A stretch of DNA of 64,000 nt, from positions 13,397,001-13,461,000 of the forward strand of contig OX419755.1 of the NCBI GenBank assembly GCA_948567375.1, written 5' to 3'. The DNA is from Lunularia cruciata. Lineage: Eukaryota; Streptophyta; Marchantiopsida; Lunulariales; Lunulariaceae. Made by a program: the position numbers and the translations under genes. Under the pieces are notes generated by a model that did no database searches, had not been told where the DNA came from, and saw nothing but the letters and a program-made list of their open reading frames with translations. Shown here piece after piece: positions 10,201-20,080 of this stretch (positions within the stretch are counted from its first letter, which is position 1; every line of letters begins with the position of its first letter).

Positions 10201-11055
10201 ACAAATTTTCAGCTATCATCGTCAAATCCATTCGCCCCGTCGAGTTAGTCTTCGGTAAACTTGCATCATACTTGATGAAGAACACTCGTGCACGATGCTC
10301 TTGTAACCATTGTTGGGGCCACATTGTCTTCGAGTCATTTTTGCAGGTCCAAGTCGAAAGGTGCACATCTAGCCCACCAGTATGCTCATGTTGAAGGCCA
10401 TGGAAGAAAACAATGTCGACCTGCGGTAGTGGTGGATCGTACACTAACAACACGGAATCGCTCAACTGAAAAATGGACAAATACAGACAATTAGAAGTGT
10501 AGTAATTTCTAAACACAAGAGCCTCCTACTCCCTATAAATTTGTCACCGAGGTCGTTAACTTGAAAGGTAATTAACCAAGTAGTTATTAACCATCAGCTG
10601 ATATTCTGTCACATGACTGTTCCTTGATTTCAAGTCACTTTAAGCTCTACCTTGCTGATACCAAGGTCCGACTCTTGAGAACGTGTTGTCGGTGAATCGA
10701 TCCGCTGCAAACGTAGACAAAATGTTATGAATTGAAAGGTTTAGTTTCAAACACTCACAACTCTGTGAGGCAACGCCTGGTACTTTCCTAAGGTAGATCA
10801 ATACTACCTATTCGTACGACAACCTACCGATTGTTTTAGTCCTGAAATGCTACTTGACCAAGAGAATATTGAAGCCTATAACAGAGTATCTCGAAGTTTG
10901 TCAAAAGAGCTAAATCATTGTGGCGGAATCTAATCAACATCTATAATCGATAGAAGTTATTCCTCATACTCAGGTTTGCACTTACATACCTTGATGTTCT
11001 CTTGGCGGGAAGATAGAGAACCTCGTGGGCTAAAACTGCTTGACGGTATGTCCAT
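6483..11055 (-). CDS. HNL immune receptor A (alpha/beta-hydrolase-NB-ARC-LRR), LRR truncated
   Basis: Six phase-0 coding exons with GT-AG borders can be read: 11055-10990, 10704-10651, 10465-9794, 9565-9389, 9284-8157 and 7751-6483, about 1,121 codons. Residues 1-40 are Ser-rich. Residues ~50-320 are a SERAC1-like alpha/beta-hydrolase with FFHGL (His ~62), GHSFGG (nucleophile Ser ~155), GTPHLGS and ADHLSLCK (His ~293). Residues ~345-690 are NB-ARC: P-loop GMGGVGKTT (Lys ~379), kinase-2 KKLLVIFDDV, CFVVTSRDE, GLPL as RCDGLPLTLE, and MHD as MHE. LRRs follow. Such proteins are intracellular immune sensors; the hydrolase substrate is unknown. Four full 48-residue LRR units are followed by a TGA created where a 77-bp unit breaks the frame. 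Relative to gene B, 59 residues of the first LRRs are also missing in frame. It may be a working short allele or an early pseudogene. The start is the ATG at 11055, in frame with all exons. Confidence 0.85.
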
Positions 11056-11128
11056 TGTGACACTGCACTTCCAGAAAATAAAAGTAATCAACTCAACGGT
11101 TTACAAATTGGCAACGATTTTATCATCT

Positions 11129-11179
11129 TCAAATACAAGTCGGGGAGCTATCCCCGAACATCTTTCTCAGGTCAAGCAT
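11129..11179 (-). promoter_or_regulatory. Possible upstream ORF of HNL gene A
   Basis: ATG at 11179 opens a 16-codon frame ending in TGA at 11129, about 75 bases before the main start. In copy B one G is missing, which lengthens the same upstream frame to 25 codons (61449-61372). It matters only if transcription starts near the TATA-like site at 11183-11193, which is inferred. Confidence 0.3.
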
Positions 11180-11182
11180 TAG

Positions 11183-11193
11183 TAATATATAGC
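11183..11193 (-). promoter_or_regulatory. TATA-like box, HNL gene A
   Basis: The minus strand reads gctatatatta about 130 bases upstream of the start codon. Copy B has the same element at 61453-61463. If used, transcription would begin near 11155 with a roughly 100-base leader. The upstream ATG at 11179 lies between the box and that point, so its inclusion in the transcript is uncertain. Confidence 0.35.
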
Positions 11194-11319
11194 GATACAA
11201 CTACTTACAACGCACTAACTGAGTCTGTACAAGAGCTGGATTATTTTCACATGGAGCAGCTTGTGGCCTGGGAGAGGATTCCGCAAGCCTTCAATACATT
11301 TGACGAGCCAAGTGATGGT

Positions 11320-11327
11320 TGACGTCA
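11320..11327. promoter_or_regulatory. TGACGTCA palindrome upstream of HNL gene A
   Basis: A perfect TGACGTCA, a binding site for bZIP factors including the TGA class that acts in plant defence, lies about 265 bases upstream of the start codon. It is kept at 61590-61597 in copy B. One eight-base site can occur by chance. Confidence 0.3.
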
Positions 11328-11329
11328 TA

Positions 11330-11930
11330 TTGTTGCTAAGGGCTGATTTCCATGTGAGTTTTTGATTGGCTTAGATTTGTAGTGGGAGTAGGAACCCTTC
11401 ATCAAACGCGGGATTCAGGACCCACCCCATTCGAACCGAACATGCATATGGAAGCAACGAAATGCAGGCTTGAACATGAACAGAGGCAAACTGAAATCCA
11501 ACTGACCTAAGCAAGTAATACAGAGCGGAATATAAGCGAAATCGATACAAAGCAGAAGCAAAAATTGATCCATTCCATGAGCAGCATGATTTCGTACATG
11601 ATGCATACTAGATTTTGATGCATACTAGATGCATACATGATTTCGTACATGATGCACAGTAGATGCCGTGCAATGGTATGCACCATGTATGAAAGGAAGC
11701 CTTTTCAGGCAACAACAGAGGATACATTTTGAAACTAAGAGTAGAGAAAACGATCTGGCGAGTAGGTAAGATGCATTCGGAAGTGAAGCGAAAGCATTGA
11801 GATGCGTAGTGTAAGTGGATGACAGTTGGACTAGAGCGAAGAATGACAATCCTTAAACACTAAACGCTAGAAGGATAGTGTCCCACGAAGTGCCGAAGTA
11901 GCTGAGCGACTGCCAGTACCTCTCCAACCG
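11330..11930. other. 5' flank of HNL gene A with short gatgcatact repeats
   Basis: No coding signal. At 11600-11660 copy A carries repeated gatgcata(c/t) and gatttcgtacatgatgca words that are fewer in copy B (61850-61890), so this spot has expanded or contracted since duplication. Confidence 0.4.
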
Positions 11931-12967
11931 AGTTTCTTGTTCGAAAGCTCACAAGTGCCAAGGCAATATCTGATTAGTTTATATTGGTCGAAAAAGGTCG
12001 TGAAAAGATCAGTACTCTCCGGAGTCGGTTGGTTTTCCTAAGGAGGATTCCAAAGTCCTCACTTAAGGAAATTTTTACCCTTGAAGGTCCGTTCTAAACT
12101 CAATGGGCAGGGGATACTACAGGTGGATATAGCAGAGTGCAGCGACCACCGGGGAGATTGGGAGAAAGTCGACGTGGATATGAACCGAGTCTATGCCACC
12201 AGGCTTTGGTGTGCCGGTAACATAGGCTGACCAACCTTTAAACAAATTTACATGAAAGAGAACGATCAAACCACTTTGTCCTCTTCACCCATATATCAAA
12301 CCTTCGCATGGGAAACCACCCTAAGTACTATGGGGCATGAGGTAGACAGATTTCAAACGTATGGGGATAGTGTGAAACGGAAGCCAAGGAAGGAATGCCT
12401 GGGAATTTCAAATATCAGATCGAGTCGCAAACAACTCAGAACAATCAATTATGTCACAAGCGTGTCAATCACGAACCCTCGCTCTCAACTTAGAGTTTTC
12501 TGAGGGAGCTTTTGGAGTGCATGAACTGCACGTTGAATAAGTTACCTGTCTCATACAGTAGTAGAAGAAAACTCAAGATCACCGGATTGTCTCCTCTTTC
12601 ACCTTCTCAACTTCTTACTGATCGCTGCTATTCATCCCTAGGTTCCCTCAATAAGCTAGAAAGTTGGGGTTACGCCATCTGTCTGTCCTCAGATGCTGCA
12701 GCATTCTGCTTCTGTCTCCTTTCTCACGAATAATTTAGATCGTGATGACCATGTCCCTCGCCCTTCCGTACTACGAGATCGAAGCATGAACTGATGATTC
12801 ATGCCGATATCCACTACGAGGCTAACAAAACGGGGGAAAGCAGATGATTGACCTGTCAACTTGAGACAATAGAACAGTTCAGTAACTCCTCTCGATGACT
12901 CCAATTCAGAAGGAAAACCATTCCAAGCTTGCAATGCCAGAGGAGCTAACCCAACAAGAAATTGCAA
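11930..12967. other. Structured-looking segment, possible organelle-derived DNA, copy A
   Basis: The text around 12090-12470 (for example gaccgagtctatgccacc-type wording, gggaaaccaccctaagtac, tatggggcatgagg) resembles group II intron sequences of bryophyte mitochondria as I remember them, so it may be a nuclear insertion of organelle DNA. I could not check this. Short open frames at 12252-12503 (+) and 12689-12967 (-) are the same in copy B, but the DNA is near-identical too, so this says nothing about coding. Confidence 0.2.
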
Positions 12968-14239
12968 AGCTCACTATTCTGTACCAGGTACAAGTGCGGA
13001 TCACTCTATGCCAGCAATGACTTAGTTAGAAGGTGCTGGGAGGGGGATTGCACAGTAGTCGCGCGTTCCTGGAATTGATATCTCAGAATCTAATTCTGTA
13101 AGAATCTGGGGTATAAGTCTACAACCCTAGAGTTCTTATATTAAAATTAGTTTCAGCCAGTATTTTTCTGCTTTGATTAAGAGCAAAAAACCAGTTACTG
13201 GTAAGTTAAACCATGTACTAATATTCTACTCGGCTAATGAGCGCCAAGCTGAGGGCTACATCCCCAGCGCATTTCCTCAGGAGTCAATGATGGGGTAAGT
13301 AAAGAAGCCTTATTTGTATGGTTGAAGGAGGGTATTGACTTTGCGACCGAACCAACGTGCTGGAGCGATGCAAACTTCTGACTAGTCAATGAGCTGCCCA
13401 TGATCCTGTTCCTTTTCATATGGGATAACTCTTAGATAAAAGGAAAACTACTAGGAGGACGTCTACCCCCAGTTGGTGCTTTTAACTACTTTACCAACAG
13501 TCAGGAGAAATGAATTGAGGACTTCCCCTCCCATCTTGTGGAAGTATGATATTCCTCCGCCGACCAATTACTAAGACATGAGTATACAAGTCTTGACTGA
13601 CAGCATTCTTATATGTACCTTTCTTTAATAACCCAGCATGTCACTTACTTTTGGATCGTGCTCTCCGTCCAATATCTATTTTATGAATAGCGACGTAAGG
13701 CGACAAGCACCCACCCTAGGTTCTGTTGTCTCTAGAATGAGTGTGAAAATAATCTTCTTGTGATTTAAAACACGGTGGAGAATTGGTGGGACGATTGTCA
13801 CCGTAATCGAAGTCTTAACATCCAAACGCGGTAAAACGGGAAAGACAGACGATCTGACCGTGAATAGGCTCCAATTTGGACAGTCTCTTTACATCTTTTC
13901 TTACAATTTTATCTCCAGGGAAAAGCTCCACCAATGCCAAACTGACGTTCACTAGGGAGCAATTCTTGTACTTTGCGACCGTTCACTGTTTGACAACAAC
14001 TAGGATGATCACGGAGTAACCTGAATCAAAGGCACAATAGTAACAATTTAATAGACACACGAATGGACGTTGGGCAACACCATAACAGTAACACAGATCA
14101 ACCGACCAGCAACTGAGTGGTGTTTGATGGTTTTTGACATCATTAACATAATCACAATCTTAATTCGATCAATCTGTCGATCTGAAGTTTTAGAAGCTTA
14201 TTCCGGATATCGGTATGTCATTGAATGATAGTTTCGTAG
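12968..14239. other. No recognisable gene
   Basis: The duplicated part ends (as far as visible) at 13773; the rest is single-copy in this window. The short minus-strand frame at 13234-13419 is unchanged in copy B but carries no motif. I see nothing else to support. Confidence 0.4.
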
Positions 14240-14698
14240 GAGGAATTCTGGGCTAAGCTGAGAGGTAGAGGGATCGAAGTACTTGGAGCTCTTGCACTGT
14301 ATCTGGGTCTAGAGAAGTGAACCTTTCAAGAGTTCCTGGAGGCTAACCTACTATCCGGAGTGTCCCCCATCTGATCTACAGTTGGTGCAGGACCTCATGC
14401 GAATCCCAACATTATGACATTGTTGAGAGCAGATCGTAATAATGTTCGCAAGGATAATAGATGGGTTGACATTCCTCTAGTCGCGAGCCGGGCAACAGTT
14501 GTGATCAACGCTGGCGATACTCTTGACGTACGCCAACTTCTTCTGGTTGGTGTAATAAAACATTCCATGGTTTGCATTGGACAAATCCTTCGCAATACTT
14601 CTTGTCTGCATTTTTTATCTTCTCCCTTACAAACTGAAAGTGACCCACGAAATCCACTGCCATTTACTCTTTGCTTCAATTTGCACTCCGACATGTAA
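14240..14698 (+). pseudogene. 2OG-Fe(II) oxygenase exon, decayed
   Basis: After a tttcgtag acceptor the frame reads EEFWAKL..RGIEVLGALALYLGLEK, stop, FxEFLEA, stop, then VGAGPHANPNIMTLL, RKDNRWVDIPL, VVINAGDTLDV, KHSMV and LRNTSCLHFLSSPLQTESDP. This order matches the C-terminal catalytic part of plant 2-oxoglutarate/Fe(II) dioxygenases (the GA-oxidase, ACC-oxidase and flavonoid enzyme superfamily). The HxD iron motif is HAN, one ligand lost; the second His survives in KHS; the RxS motif appears changed. Two in-frame stops (near 14314 and 14371) and the lost ligand argue that it is dead. The overlapping minus-strand frame at 14395-14811 is a shadow. Confidence 0.7.
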
Positions 14699-14990
14699 GG
14701 TGAATCCCACCATCTAATATCGCCTAGAGTAAAGAAGACACCAGCAGAGATACAGCATGTGACTTGACATTTACACCAATTCTTCGTGTAATTTTGACAG
14801 GGTTTGAGCAACGGAAGATTTTAAAGCGTAGAGCACCTTGATCTCGTAACCAAGGAAATAAACTGAATATCGATCATATACTCAATGCAGCCAGAGCCAT
14901 CTAAGATCCTTAAAGCTCCGTCCAAACTTATCGATGACGAATACCCTTTACGAATACATAACGGGCGACCGCGTAGAAAACACGAAGGAT

Positions 14991-15065
14991 GAGAAGACCC
15001 CATCGAGCCGTACAAGGGTGAAACAAAATAGGGTAAAATGGGGCTTCACGAATACATGGCATGTT
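14991..15065 (+). repeat. Dispersed ~110-bp motif, copy 1
   Basis: Contains ccatcgagccgtacaagggt, aacaaaatagggtaaaatgg and gggctt. Related blocks occur at 15606-15725 and 17808-17935. The core is atcaa(g)ctg(t)acaagg..gacaaa..ggtaaaat.gggct. The ends are unclear; it could be part of a SINE or LTR. Confidence 0.5.
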
Positions 15066-15605
15066 CATCGTCGGCAAAAGGTCCTTCGACAGAAACCAGA
15101 GCTTGATAAGGATATCTGATCCTATCTTATTCCAGGCAGATTGATCTAACCAAAGAGGAGGGACTTTTAACCCTCCTCTCTTCTTGTGTTTTTGGCAGTT
15201 CACTTTGACCATTGCAAGAAAGCATATCTACCTATTTTACCTCTTAGGTTTTCTCTTTGTACGGTTTCATGGGCTTCTTTTTTATGCTTCTTGTTACACC
15301 GTACCTGTCTCCCTTTTGAGACTTTAAGAAAGTTCTCATGCGTGTAAGGACTAACGTGGCCATATCGAATCAACGCTGGCATCTAAACACCACGCACTTA
15401 GGCAATTGAAACAAGCAACTAGCGAGATGGACTACTACTGACGTGTACTATTGTGGTCCACATGAGCAACAAGGACGGAAGTAGTCATTCAGCTGCCCTT
15501 GTTTATAAAGCAATGTGATCTGGACCAGTTAGTCAACAATTTAGAGATAACGGTTCCGTAAGAGAGAAAAGGAAACTGCAAAGAAAATAGAAAATAAAAA
15601 TAGGA
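15066..15605. other. No recognisable gene
   Basis: Several short open frames cover this stretch on both strands, but none carries a motif I know or splice sites that link them. Confidence 0.35.
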
Positions 15606-15725
15606 CGGATGGGAAAACCATCAAGCTGAACAAGGGTGGGACAAAAGAGGTAAAATGCAGCTAAGCTCCAATAGTATCCATATGAAGAATGTGCCCTATT
15701 GTACCTTAGATACGTGTGCTATGCA
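15606..15725 (+). repeat. Dispersed ~110-bp motif, copy 2
   Basis: This aligns with 17808-17935: both read ccatcaa.ctg.acaagg, gacaaa.gggtaaaat, ccccaatagtat or ctccaatagtat, and tgccctat or tgccctac. Copy 2 lies just before the LINE-like ORF relic. Confidence 0.55.
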
Positions 15726-15989
15726 TGTCGTAAGGTCTACAAACTATTGGAGTATCCAAAGAAACATCACCTAGAGTGATTGCTCTCCTATGGTTTGCCC
15801 CAACCAATGTTCTATGTAGAGTAATGTACACAAGCTGTCTAAAATATGTTACAAACTATGAGAGTGGGAGTGGGAATGGTACCCCTTGACACCTAACATG
15901 ATAAGTTGGTGTACATTATCTAACAAATGTGTGAAACGCCATGTCCATTACTCCATATAACTCCAAGGCTAGAGGAACAAGGTGACCTT

Positions 15990-16540
15990 GCTACATACCT
16001 CGATACTTAGAGACATTGCGTGTTGTTGCTCCGCTCATAGCCCATCTTGGGAGATGACTAATCACTCCTTCCAAAACTGCATCACGCATAGGGTCCATAA
16101 CCACAACATCCACTACTATCCCCTAATCATCTCGGACCAAGTGTAAGTTTGCCTTGACATGTGTAGTGTACAAAGCATACAAATGCTCCCTCCAAGCAAG
16201 GTATTCACTCTCTTGGACCATATCAAACACTATATCCTTGATGGCATCACAGGTAGCTATCCTCTATCTTCCAAGAGGACATCATGTCATATGGACTGCT
16301 ATTGCATCTAATGTAGAATCACACTCACAGGTGAGTAATGAAGATGCATTTTGGGTGGACCAAACCTAAGCAGAACCTCATAATTGTAGAGAAGATAGCT
16401 AGTGTGAATCGAAATGCCCTAATGTATGGTTGAGCTAGGATCCAAGAGCTTGCACCCTTGTCAAAGCAAGGGCAAAGATGTGCTATAGTAGCCTGAGGAA
16501 TGGACGAGTCAGCTAAGAGAGAATGTACCATATGTTGACA
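15990..16540 (-). pseudogene. LINE-like reverse-transcriptase-associated ORF, decayed
   Basis: On the minus strand broken frames read GASSWILAQPYIRAFRFT, then MRFCLGLVHPKC, then AIKDIVFDMVQESEYLAWRE, DVVVMDPMRDAVLEGVI, SKYRGM and HLVPLALELYG. This order (GAGAW, RLGL, His/Cys motif, RHD-x-IRD, D-x-x-DP, Y, PLA-x-E-x-YG) resembles the C-terminal part of LINE-like reverse transcriptase ORFs found in many plant genomes. Stops and at least one shift break it. The upstream RT core is not visible, so this is a 5'-truncated relic. The assignment is from memory of the family's motif order. Confidence 0.45.
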
Positions 16541-17807
16541 TTGTCACTCCATCAAGGAACAATGCAAACCTATGGTGATTTCCGTTGAAATTATTAATAT
16601 GTTTCATTCACGTTTAAATCTTTTGTCTTATCAGGTCCTAGACTGTTTATCAATTGGGTATCGGGCACAAGGAGAGATTAGAATTACTAATATCAAAACT
16701 AAGATGAACCTGAAGGAGCACTAAACTAAGATGCACATTCTCTAGTGATTATACGTCTTGGCTCATTTGAAATTAGGGAACTCCACAAATAAAACATCGG
16801 CCTGTTTGAGACAAGCGTATATAAATGGACGAGAAAAAAGTGCACTCCCCCTTGGACCTTGATTCAATACCAAAGGGCTCTAAATTGGGCTTACACCGTG
16901 ATTTAGAAGAAAATTAAGATATTTTCCAACAAAATCTGATTTGGTTTAAATTACCTCTCTCTTATCAAGTTCAAAACTGATGAACGACTATATCTTGTAC
17001 CCCGCACCAGGACTATTTTGTATTGAACCAACACTTTGGACATGGATGAAATGATCTTTGACGCTCAGCAGCCACTTGTTATGCTTTACCAATCTTCCTT
17101 ATCATTCAAAAGGTCCACCCAATTTTAAATGAAAGAAAAGAAGTTTAGGATGAGCATATTTATAACAAATTTCATATTTACCCAGAAATGTTAGAAAGAT
17201 TAGATATCATCAATAAATTTTGAATCACTTGCCGGTCATTCTTCATCTTGTATGAGGGTGATTTGTTCACAAGGAGGAATAAAAAAGAAGTTGGTTCACT
17301 TGGAATGTCTGCTCTTTCCTTGTGACTCTTCTATCATTTTCTCTACTCACTTTATCAACTACTACTACTAATATTACTACTACTTTTTGGCTATAGTAGT
17401 TTGTTGAAACTGACCTCGCCGAGACAACATGCAAAAGCTTGGACTTGAACTTACATTGGTGTATGGCATTTTTGTGTATAATACTGCAGTACAGATCAAA
17501 TCCCAGTTCTTAGAGAGCCTAGAGCGTACAATCTTAAAAGTGATTTTTGGTTGCCACTGTTTGAGAGATGGATCTGTTTCAAAGTTTTTGTTAGAGTTGA
17601 CTTCCATCTCCTTCAGTCAACGTTGAATTCGATGGAATTTGGTGTCTATTCTCCTTGACAATGGATGATATTTTGCTAATGTATGAGAAATGTATGTACG
17701 CTTTTGATCATGTTAGAAAGATTTATCGACTTTTAATAAAAACATTCTATCTCTTTATAATTTTGTTGGAACTGAATAGAAATACGTGATCACGTGTGAA
17801 AAGAAGA
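16541..17807. other. Unassigned DNA with ACT microsatellite
   Basis: An (ACT)n tract is at about 17356-17385. The stretch 17438-17500 (gaactta.a.tggtgta.ggca.tttgtgta) resembles 4547-4610 and 54155-54215 of the HNL units and may be an older relic of them. No coding frame is convincing. Confidence 0.4.
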
Positions 17808-17935
17808 TGGATAGGAAGAACCCATCAAACTGTACAAGGAAAAGACAAAGGGGTAAAATAGGGCTAGGCCCCAATAGTATGGGTAGGAGGAATCTGCCCT
17901 ACAACACCTCAAATATCTGAGTTATACAAGTATGT
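17808..17935 (+). repeat. Dispersed ~110-bp motif, copy 3
   Basis: The fullest relative of the blocks at 14991 and 15606, with cccatcaaactgtacaagg, gacaaaggggtaaaatag and caatagtatgggtaggagg. Confidence 0.55.
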
Positions 17936-18450
17936 AGGAACTTACCATGGAACAAGTAGACTTGTTAGATTTATTTAGGCAAAATCTTCTTTGTGATAGG
18001 TCGGGCTCAGGATGTCCGGGAAATTCAGAGTTATTCCGTAAATTAGTCTAGTGATTGTCCCATACAACTTTAAAGGTGCAGATATATATAGTACTCCAAG
18101 GAACGGGGAAGGAAATACAAGGCATAAACAAGTGCAAAAGTAAAGAAGAGCACAAGAGATATCCATAAAATTTCTTGAGTCCATTGTAGATTGCTAAAAG
18201 TTTTATTCCTTTTAATCTTAGGCAAATACTTGAACAAGTTGTCATTGTTTCCTTAATTCAATTCTTTGTCTTCAAAAATTTATTGCAATTTACAAGGATT
18301 TTCTTATGGATGTGCCAAAAGCAAAGTAGACACCAAGCCTCAAGAAAGACACACCTGATTGCATTTATCAAGATATTATCCACATCAGTAATGATTACTT
18401 TTGGAAGTTAATTACAAACTTCTGCCAAAGTCCATTGATACTCACATATG

Positions 18451-18596
18451 TCATCTCTATTGAGGAAGATGAAACATATTGTGAATTATTTATTGAACCT
18501 TGTGTGCCAATTATGAGTAGATATCATCTTTATTGAGGAAAATGAAACATATTGTGAATGACGTATTGAGGCTTGTGCGCCCAATTATGTGTAGAA
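18451..18596. repeat. Tandem pair, 73-bp period
   Basis: Units at 18451-18523 and 18524-18596 share tcatct(c/t)tattgagga, atgaaacatattgtgaat and ttatg.gtaga. They lie at the C-terminal end of the MULE relic. Confidence 0.75.
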
Positions 18597-19154
18597 GAAG
18601 CATCTTGAAGCAATTTTTTCTATAGATACATTCCATCAAGATGACTATAGAATATTGTTTGGCAAAACCAATAGAATCTGGATGGGCAAAGAAAATGCAA
18701 TTGATATGTTTATTCTCATCAAGTGCAAGAGTTTTGTGAAATTCATGCTCTTTTAACTCATCCAAGAGTGCATGTATGACATAACAACTATCAAATATTA
18801 TGCATTGATGATTGGCAATCACAATGAATTTGAAGTCTTCTCATATAGCTTCATTAAAATTTGGTGCGTGGGGATGCATGCCACCACCAATTTATTGATT
18901 GACTTCTTAGCCACTTCAATTAACATTTGTGCACTTAAATGGCTTGACATTTCATCAAAAATTTCATGATTGTGGTTGTCATCATCAATTGTGAAACTCC
19001 ATCTATTTTCAGTACTCTTGCAAGCAATAACTTTCCACAAGCAGTCAATTTTTTGCATTGTATAAAAAACATTATTGCTTGTTAGGTTCTTTGCTATTGT
19101 GTTTCTTGTATCTACCACCATGGTCACAACATATTTCAACACAACCATGCACAA
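18511..19154 (-). pseudogene. MULE (Mutator-like) transposase relic
   Basis: The minus-strand frame at 19154-18819 reads CLWKVIACKSTENRWSFTID and DDNHNHEIFDEMSSHLSA, the FAR1/FLYWCH-like DNA-binding pattern with the HNH pair, then ACIPTHQILMKLYEKTSNSL. A second frame (18822-18511) continues IFFAHPDSIGFAKQYSIVIL, MECIYR and LLLHIIGRTS. This matches the Mutator-like family order of zinc-binding domain followed by the AHPDS...LMDCTYKTN...VG segment of the DDE catalytic fold. The first catalytic Asp (usually LMDCTY) is Glu here (LMECIY), and a stop separates the two parts. The C-terminal catalytic half is missing or scrambled. FAR1/FHY3 transcription factors descend from the same family, but decay makes a host gene unlikely. 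Confidence 0.7.
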
Positions 19155-19558
19155 GGTCTAAGTGTTGGATAGTCCTAGCAAAACTAATAGTGTGAGCATG
19201 GCCATGGACATATGAAACTACACTATCATGCTCCAAAAAGTTGGTATCAAGCATCTTGTATTTTACCTGTGAAATGCAAAAGCAATGAGCAGAAAATAAG
19301 GATATCAAGACTTAGAGAGTCTCAGAGCATAATGGAAGCAAAGAGAAACAAATAGCAATGAGCAGTGTGCAAAGTGTAATAAGAGAAAGAAACACTATAT
19401 TTTTGAAACAATAATAGCTAGGAAGTGGGCAAGGCCACATGCATGTTGATGCATGATAGTAATCATAGAAGTAGTGCTACTTATTAGCCTTTTTCTTCAA
19501 TTAGGTGTGGTGGAAATAATAACAACATGGTGGAAATAACAAGTCTCTTATATAAAAT
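19155..19558. other. MULE 5' flank, no gene seen
   Basis: AT-rich DNA upstream of the MULE relic. The open piece at 19072-19308 on the minus strand may extend the transposase N-terminus in another frame. No terminal inverted repeat was identified. Confidence 0.3.
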
Positions 19559-20080
19559 TATAATACCAATAGCTAGTTATATGATCTAGATGTGAAATTT
19601 GGTGTGGTAACATCTGGAATGATATTATATATGATGGAAAAAATAGATCAGATAAAAGTATCACCAAAAGAGTCTTCTACTAATAGTGTAGAAACCAAAA
19701 TAGACTTGAAAACCTTAGAACCAAGAGCTAGACATATGATCTAAAGGTGAGAATTGGTTTGGTAACATCTTGAAGGATGTTACACATGATGGACTAAATA
19801 TATCAGAAAGAGGTATCATTGAAAGTGGACTTCTACTAATAGAGTAGGAACCAAAATATGCCTGAAATCTTTGAAGGCAATTTTGGAATTATATAAATGG
19901 ATGAATTAGGCCTCAAGAATTTTCAGATTCCCCTCCCAATGGAGAAAAGGCTGGCCTTACCTCCCCCTTGGTTTGTCTCATCGAGAGCTTTCCAAGGGTA
20001 CCTCACCCACGTGATTCTGAGATTCCTACAAGAAGATTCCCTCAAAGATTCCTTCCAATCAAAACTTGTTTGAAAGGGAG
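19559..20080 (+). repeat. P2-family LTR, truncated, plus orientation
   Basis: Aligns with the first two thirds of the LTRs at 29334-30076 and 35200-35941, from taataccaatagctag to acttgtttga, where it stops short. With the minus-oriented LTR at 20466-21204 it forms an inverted repeat with arms of about 520 bp. Confidence 0.85.

Larger units (their letters stand above)
2652..13773. repeat. Segmental duplication, copy A of the HNL unit
   Basis: This aligns with 52210-64000 almost throughout. The offset is 49,558 at the left edge and 50,227 at the right edge, so net indels total about 670 bp, mostly in the LRR array. Copy B is cut by the window end, so the true right edge in copy A is at or beyond 13773. 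The unit holds the HNL gene, its 3' flank (2652-5526) and its 5' flank (11056-13773). Flanks match nearly base for base, which points to a fairly recent duplication. Confidence 0.95.

Noticed and set aside
9797-10394. Plus-strand ORFs over the hydrolase exon
   Set aside because: Shadows of the minus-strand hydrolase exon, which has recognisable catalytic motifs.
9707-10516. Single-exon 269-aa hydrolase starting MFRNYYTSN
   Set aside because: The first part is intron: a ttttcag acceptor precedes LSDSVLLVYD, and the last part (after SGFHT) runs into a gtatat donor. Splicing to the 59-codon exon supplies the catalytic His.
12689-12967. 92-codon ORF identical in both copies as a conserved gene
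   Set aside because: It lacks an ATG at its 5' end, and the whole surrounding DNA is near-identical, so identity is not evidence of coding.
14395-14811. 138-codon minus-strand ORF
   Set aside because: It overlaps the 2OG oxygenase relic, whose motif order on the plus strand is far better support.
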